A DNA stretch of 64,000 nucleotides, taken from JAAYOS01 sp050950785 (GTDB lineage: Bacteria > Bacillota > Clostridia > Oscillospirales > JAAYOS01). Below the pieces are notes generated by a model. That model was not told the origin of the DNA. It ran no database searches and was given only the letters and a program-made list of their open reading frames with translations. The translations under genes and the position numbers were made by a program. Positions 60,574 to 64,000 of this stretch are shown piece after piece. Numbering within the stretch: position 1 is the stretch's first letter; every line of letters starts with the position of its first letter. Where the stretch lies: assembly GCA_050950785.1 (NCBI GenBank), contig JBMNIG010000021.1:62001-126000 (forward strand), in the 5' to 3' direction.

Positions 60574-60656
60574 TACACAAAAGTGTTCCAACTATGTACT
60601 GGCTTTGTATGGATGAGGGAGCTTGTTTGAGCCAAAGTTGATAGTTTGAATAGAAA

Positions 60657-60700
60657 ACACGCTGTATCCAAACCGACACAGTCGGCAAAATACAGCGTGT
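60657..60700. terminator. Double hairpin terminator after the MFS gene
   Basis: ACACGCTGTAT (60657-60667) pairs with ATACAGCGTGT (60690-60700), with an inner CCGAC/GTCGG hairpin (60673-60685). It lies in the 298-base gap between convergent genes; nothing else was found there. Confidence 0.7.
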
Positions 60701-60871
60701 CAATTTATTTTTACCTGTCAATGTAGAAGCCATTGAGAGGCGGTGAAGTATATAAATGAAAGCAGGTTGCAGACAAGTGCACCACCTGTATAAACGAGTT
60801 TCGAAGAAACTAATAAATTCTGTGACAAAGAAGCTATGGCAAATAAGAAAAGGATATCGAGTGTTGTAGCA

Positions 60872-63800
60872 CTACGACAGAAGCTCGAGAAGATCCTCTT
60901 TTGTCATGTCGATCAATGAAGCACCGGAGCTTTGCTCACTAATGATCGCATCCGCCAACTCCTTCTTAGACTGTTGCAGCTGCAAGATCTTTTCTTCAAT
61001 ACTGTCCTTAACTACCAGCTTGTAAACCTGCACATTCCGTTTTTGGCCTATGCGATGGGCCCGATCCGTTGCCTGATTCTGGGCGGCAACATTCCACCAG
61101 GGATCGTAATGTATGACCACGTCTGCACCGATCAGATTCAAACCTGTGCCGCCTGCCTTAAGCGATATTAGGAACACTTGCGTTGCATCCCGGTTAAATC
61201 TCTCGACCATCTGAGCTCGATGCTCCTTTGAGGTGTCACCTTTCAATACATAGTAACTGAATCCTTCGCTGCTTAGTCTCTCCTCGATCTTTGTAAGCAT
61301 TGATGTAAACTGCGAAAATAGAAGAACCTTATGTCCGCCTTCGGTGGATTCACGAATAAGCTCTAGGCATGTCTCCAACTTAGCACTCGATCCATCATAG
61401 TCCACATAGCAAAGACCCGGATCGCAACATATCTGTCTTAGCTTTGTAAGCATTGCGAGTATGTGGAAACGCTGTCGGGCGATGGCATCATCCCCCTGCT
61501 CCAATATCTGATTTCTGAGCAACATAGCGTTTGCAAGATATAATTTCCTCTGATCCCCCTCCATGGAAGCCTGAACAAGTGACTCCGATTTAGAAGGCAA
61601 TTCGGATAGAACCTCGCCCTTTAGTCTGCGCAGTATAAACGGTCCTGTCATCTTTTTCAACAACTCGATGGCATAAGTATCACGATTTTTGACGATGGGA
61701 ATCTCAAAGCGTTTTTTGAACTTATGATAACTATATAGATAGCCGGGCATCAAGTAGTCAAAAATACTCCAAAGTTCACTTAACCTGTTCTCGATCGGAG
61801 TTCCGGTAAGTGCTAACCTGTGGTCGCTTTTAATAGCTTTGACCGATTTAGCATTTTGTGTGCTGTGATTTTTTATATATTGGGCCTCATCAATGATTTC
61901 ATAGAGAAACTCCCTGCCCTCGTAGTGTTCAATATCCCGCTTAAGCATATCATATGACGTGATCAAGACGTCATAATGGTCCGCATCATCTATGATTTCT
62001 TTTCGCTCCGCATTATCCCCAATAACTGTAGCTACTTTTAGAGAGGGGGCAAAGCGCTGTATTTCACTCTCCCAGTTTAGAGCGAGAGAAGCTGGTGTCA
62101 CCACAAGAGAGGGCCTGTTTATCTTTTCTTCCTTTACCGAAAGAAACAGGGCTATGACCTGCAGAGTCTTTCCAAGACCCATATCATCAGCTAAAATACC
62201 GCCAAGATTATACTTGGCAAGGGTCTTCAACCACCGATATCCCGTCTTTTGATAATTTCTCAAAATGCCCGCAAGGCTTTCGGGTACAGCAAGATCGCTG
62301 TCCTCAACTGATTTTATGTTTCTTACCAGATCCTTGAAAAAAGTATCTCTGTTGACACGTATTTCATCGTTATCACGAAGAACTCTATCGAGATATAGAG
62401 CTCTATACCGCGGCACAACTGCTTTTCCGCTTTGTAGCTGCTTATCAGTCAACTCAAGGCCGTCGGCCAACTGCGCCAATGCGTTAAGTGCATTATCCTC
62501 CAGTCTGAGATACCTGCCGTCGGACAGCCTGTAATATTTTCGATTTTCCCTGTATGCGTTTAGCGCACTTAGCAGTTCTTCAGCCGGAAACTCACCGGGC
62601 TCTATATCCAGTTCCAACAAATCGGAAACAATGCGAACTCCTATAGAAACCTGCGGTGCTGTTGCGATACCGATCCGTTGTAAACGATCACTGACATGAA
62701 CCGTCGCAACCTCCATCAGAGAAGGAATTCCCTCGGAAATAAAGCGGTATATTTCTTCATCATCTGCTTCCAGCAAAAGTACTTGCCTGTTTGTGTCATA
62801 TAGATGGATGTACTTGCTGATTATCACGCGAACAACCATTTCACTGCGAAGATCACGGCGCGCAATATCGGGAGACTTTCCGGCAAAATGCAGTGCATAG
62901 TAGTCGAATGCTTTATCACCATAGCGATAGAGCATTGTGGCGGTTATGACGTTGTTTTCGGGCGCATCAATAAATATCTCGGTTTCAAGGGGCAGAGGCA
63001 TAAATTCATCCAGGGTGCTGATATCTCCTGAAAAACGAAAACAGTTTTTGATCGCAGGATACACATTGGCACAAAATCTCGAAAGATCCTGTTTGGCAAT
63101 ACGCATTCTGAATGAACACTTCTCCATTGCTTTTAGGAAATCACGTGCTCTATCAGACAAATCCTGGTCACACCGGTATATAAAATCACCCAGCTGAATG
63201 TATATATGCTCCTCACCCGAAGCAAGTCCGAATTTCTCAGCTTCAAAAAGTATCGTTCCATCGCCCTGATCCTCAACACTGATATTGAGCTCAGGATTTT
63301 CAGCTATGACTGTTGCAAGTCTTTCCATTTCAGAACCAAGTGAGGCTGTGATCTTCTCTCCGATGTACATTGACAGAAGCCTATCAAGAGCGTAGGGGGA
63401 CAGCCTCAGGTGACGCTTGTCCATATGTGATTCACGCCAGTTCGAGCTGCCAAGGGTACGTGCAAGCAGGCGGACTTCATCACATTTTTCCATGATAAAC
63501 TGCATCAGTTGCTTTGATTTGTCGTTAAAGCTGTCAATGCTGTGAATAAACTCTAACTGCTTCCCATATGAGACCTTATTTAATGATTTGACATTCTCAA
63601 CCAGTTCAAATACATTTCGCACGACATACTGCCGACTTATACCTATAGTAAACTCAACAAGTGTTACATCATCTTTACTTTGCCTGACAATAGGAGTCAA
63701 AGTCACCTTCTCCACATCAGAAAAGCTCTGTCCTACGACCTCGGCATTTTCACGCATGGCGTATTTGTTCATCATAAGGCGTGCCACACCATCGGTTGAA

Positions 63801-64000
63801 GGTCTTTTGACAACAAGCCCACCTTTATTGTGGATATTGCTTGCTCTCTTTTGAGTGCTTCCCGCACCCTGAAGTATATCGAAATCCCTATCACTGGGCT
63901 TGGATTTACTCTGTAAGGAAGACGCATACTTGCCTTGATACTGTTGGATCAAAACAGCAACGATATGCTTACATGCGCCTGACCTTTTACTATACGCAGG
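60872..64000 (-). CDS. SNF2-family DEAD/DEAH helicase with SWIM zinc finger (5' end cut by window edge)
   Basis: The open frame runs through the right edge of the window, so 1042 residues are visible and the N-terminus is missing. The first visible residues include ACKHIVAVLIQQ, the second half of a SWIM zinc finger (CxH), showing that the gene does not begin at the TTG at 63952. The middle is an SNF2-associated region. The helicase core (about the last 480 residues) has Walker A LADDMGLGKTLQ, DEAQ in IIDEAQYIKN, LTGTPIENRLSELWS and the C-terminal motif DRAHRIGQKRNVQVYK. Such proteins are ATP-driven DNA translocases, and bacterial members are linked to transcription or DNA repair. It is convergent with the MFS gene. 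Confidence 0.93.
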   Translation of the reverse strand, partial: PAYSKRSGACKHIVAVLIQQYQGKYASSLQSKSKPSDRDFDILQGAGSTQKRASNIHNKGGLVVKRPSTDGVARLMMNKYAMRENAEVVGQSFSDVEKVTLTPIVRQSKDDVTLVEFTIGISRQYVVRNVFELVENVKSLNKVSYGKQLEFIHSIDSFNDKSKQLMQFIMEKCDEVRLLARTLGSSNWRESHMDKRHLRLSPYALDRLLSMYIGEKITASLGSEMERLATVIAENPELNISVEDQGDGTILFEAEKFGLASGEEHIYIQLGDFIYRCDQDLSDRARDFLKAMEKCSFRMRIAKQDLSRFCANVYPAIKNCFRFSGDISTLDEFMPLPLETEIFIDAPENNVITATMLYRYGDKAFDYYALHFAGKSPDIARRDLRSEMVVRVIISKYIHLYDTNRQVLLLEADDEEIYRFISEGIPSLMEVATVHVSDRLQRIGIATAPQVSIGVRIVSDLLELDIEPGEFPAEELLSALNAYRENRKYYRLSDGRYLRLEDNALNALAQLADGLELTDKQLQSGKAVVPRYRALYLDRVLRDNDEIRVNRDTFFKDLVRNIKSVEDSDLAVPESLAGILRNYQKTGYRWLKTLAKYNLGGILADDMGLGKTLQVIALFLSVKEEKINRPSLVVTPASLALNWESEIQRFAPSLKVATVIGDNAERKEIIDDADHYDVLITSYDMLKRDIEHYEGREFLYEIIDEAQYIKNHSTQNAKSVKAIKSDHRLALTGTPIENRLSELWSIFDYLMPGYLYSYHKFKKRFEIPIVKNRDTYAIELLKKMTGPFILRRLKGEVLSELPSKSESLVQASMEGDQRKLYLANAMLLRNQILEQGDDAIARQRFHILAMLTKLRQICCDPGLCYVDYDGSSAKLETCLELIRESTEGGHKVLLFSQFTSMLTKIEERLSSEGFSYYVLKGDTSKEHRAQMVERFNRDATQVFLISLKAGGTGLNLIGADVVIHYDPWWNVAAQNQATDRAHRIGQKRNVQVYKLVVKDSIEEKILQLQQSKKELADAIISEQSSGASLIDMTKEDLLELLS

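Noticed and set aside
1..64000. CRISPR array, toxin-antitoxin or phage defence system
   Set aside because: No regularly spaced repeats, no Cas, restriction or antitoxin proteins were seen; the SNF2 helicase alone has no defence partners in view.

Overview
This window looks like chromosomal DNA of an anaerobic, endospore-forming member of the Clostridia (Eubacteriales, probably Oscillospiraceae-like). The support is a spore-germination pair (cwlJ/gerQ-like), a sporulation sigma-H, a rubrerythrin, a FeoB-associated Cys-rich protein, S-layer-homology proteins, and strong AGGAGG-type ribosome sites with moderate GC. There is no rRNA gene, no convincing intact tRNA gene and no CRISPR array. Both edges cut genes: a flavodoxin-family gene on the left and a SNF2 helicase on the right, whose frame runs through the last base.

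Layout. 1-4.4 kb: a DtxR-type metal regulator and a FeoB-associated protein, originally divergent neighbours, are now separated by an IS30-family element that itself carries a nested IS481-like element. 4.7-8.9 kb: the most interesting locus, an MFS importer divergent from genes for the two subunits of a C-glycoside deglycosidase and a Gfo/Idh/MocA sugar dehydrogenase, that is, a putative C-glycoside cleavage cassette. 9-14.6 kb: small housekeeping genes, an IS200/IS605-like relic, MgtC, rubrerythrin, cwlJ-gerQ-like, hsp20 and two Nudix genes. 14.9-22.3 kb: an LTA-synthase-like enzyme, rhamnulokinase, rhamnose isomerase, an aldo/keto reductase and a threonine-aldolase-like enzyme. 22.5-29.2 kb: Ku, pyrR-uracil permease, small membrane and zinc proteins, and an archaeal-type phosphoglycerate mutase. 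29.3-36.5 kb: GH43, a TIM-barrel isomerase-like protein, a CE1-like esterase and a large GH78 alpha-L-rhamnosidase, all without signal peptides. 36.8-45.6 kb: MetY, a response regulator/histidine kinase/GerMN lipoprotein set with ComEA, DacF, Upp, TsaB and TsaE. 45.7-47 kb: a second IS30 copy. 47-64 kb: FtsW-like, S-layer-homology proteins, RqcH-Nif3-TrmK, SigH, thioredoxin, a DivIVA-like protein, a ceramidase-like hydrolase with MFS, and a SNF2 helicase.

How the genes fit together. The catabolic genes suggest a bacterium that imports plant glycosides and dismantles them inside the cell. GH78 and RhaA/RhaB would release and process rhamnose, GH43 and the esterase would process xylo-/arabino-side chains or esters, and the oxidoreductase plus alpha/beta deglycosidase would oxidise the sugar of a C-glucoside at C3 and cleave its C-C bond. 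The linkage to flavonoid glycosides is inference. The mobile elements are decayed: both IS30 transposase genes are broken by different lesions, while the nested IS481-like transposase is intact. Unusually long direct repeats flank them (15 bp for both IS30 copies, 27 bp for the nested element).
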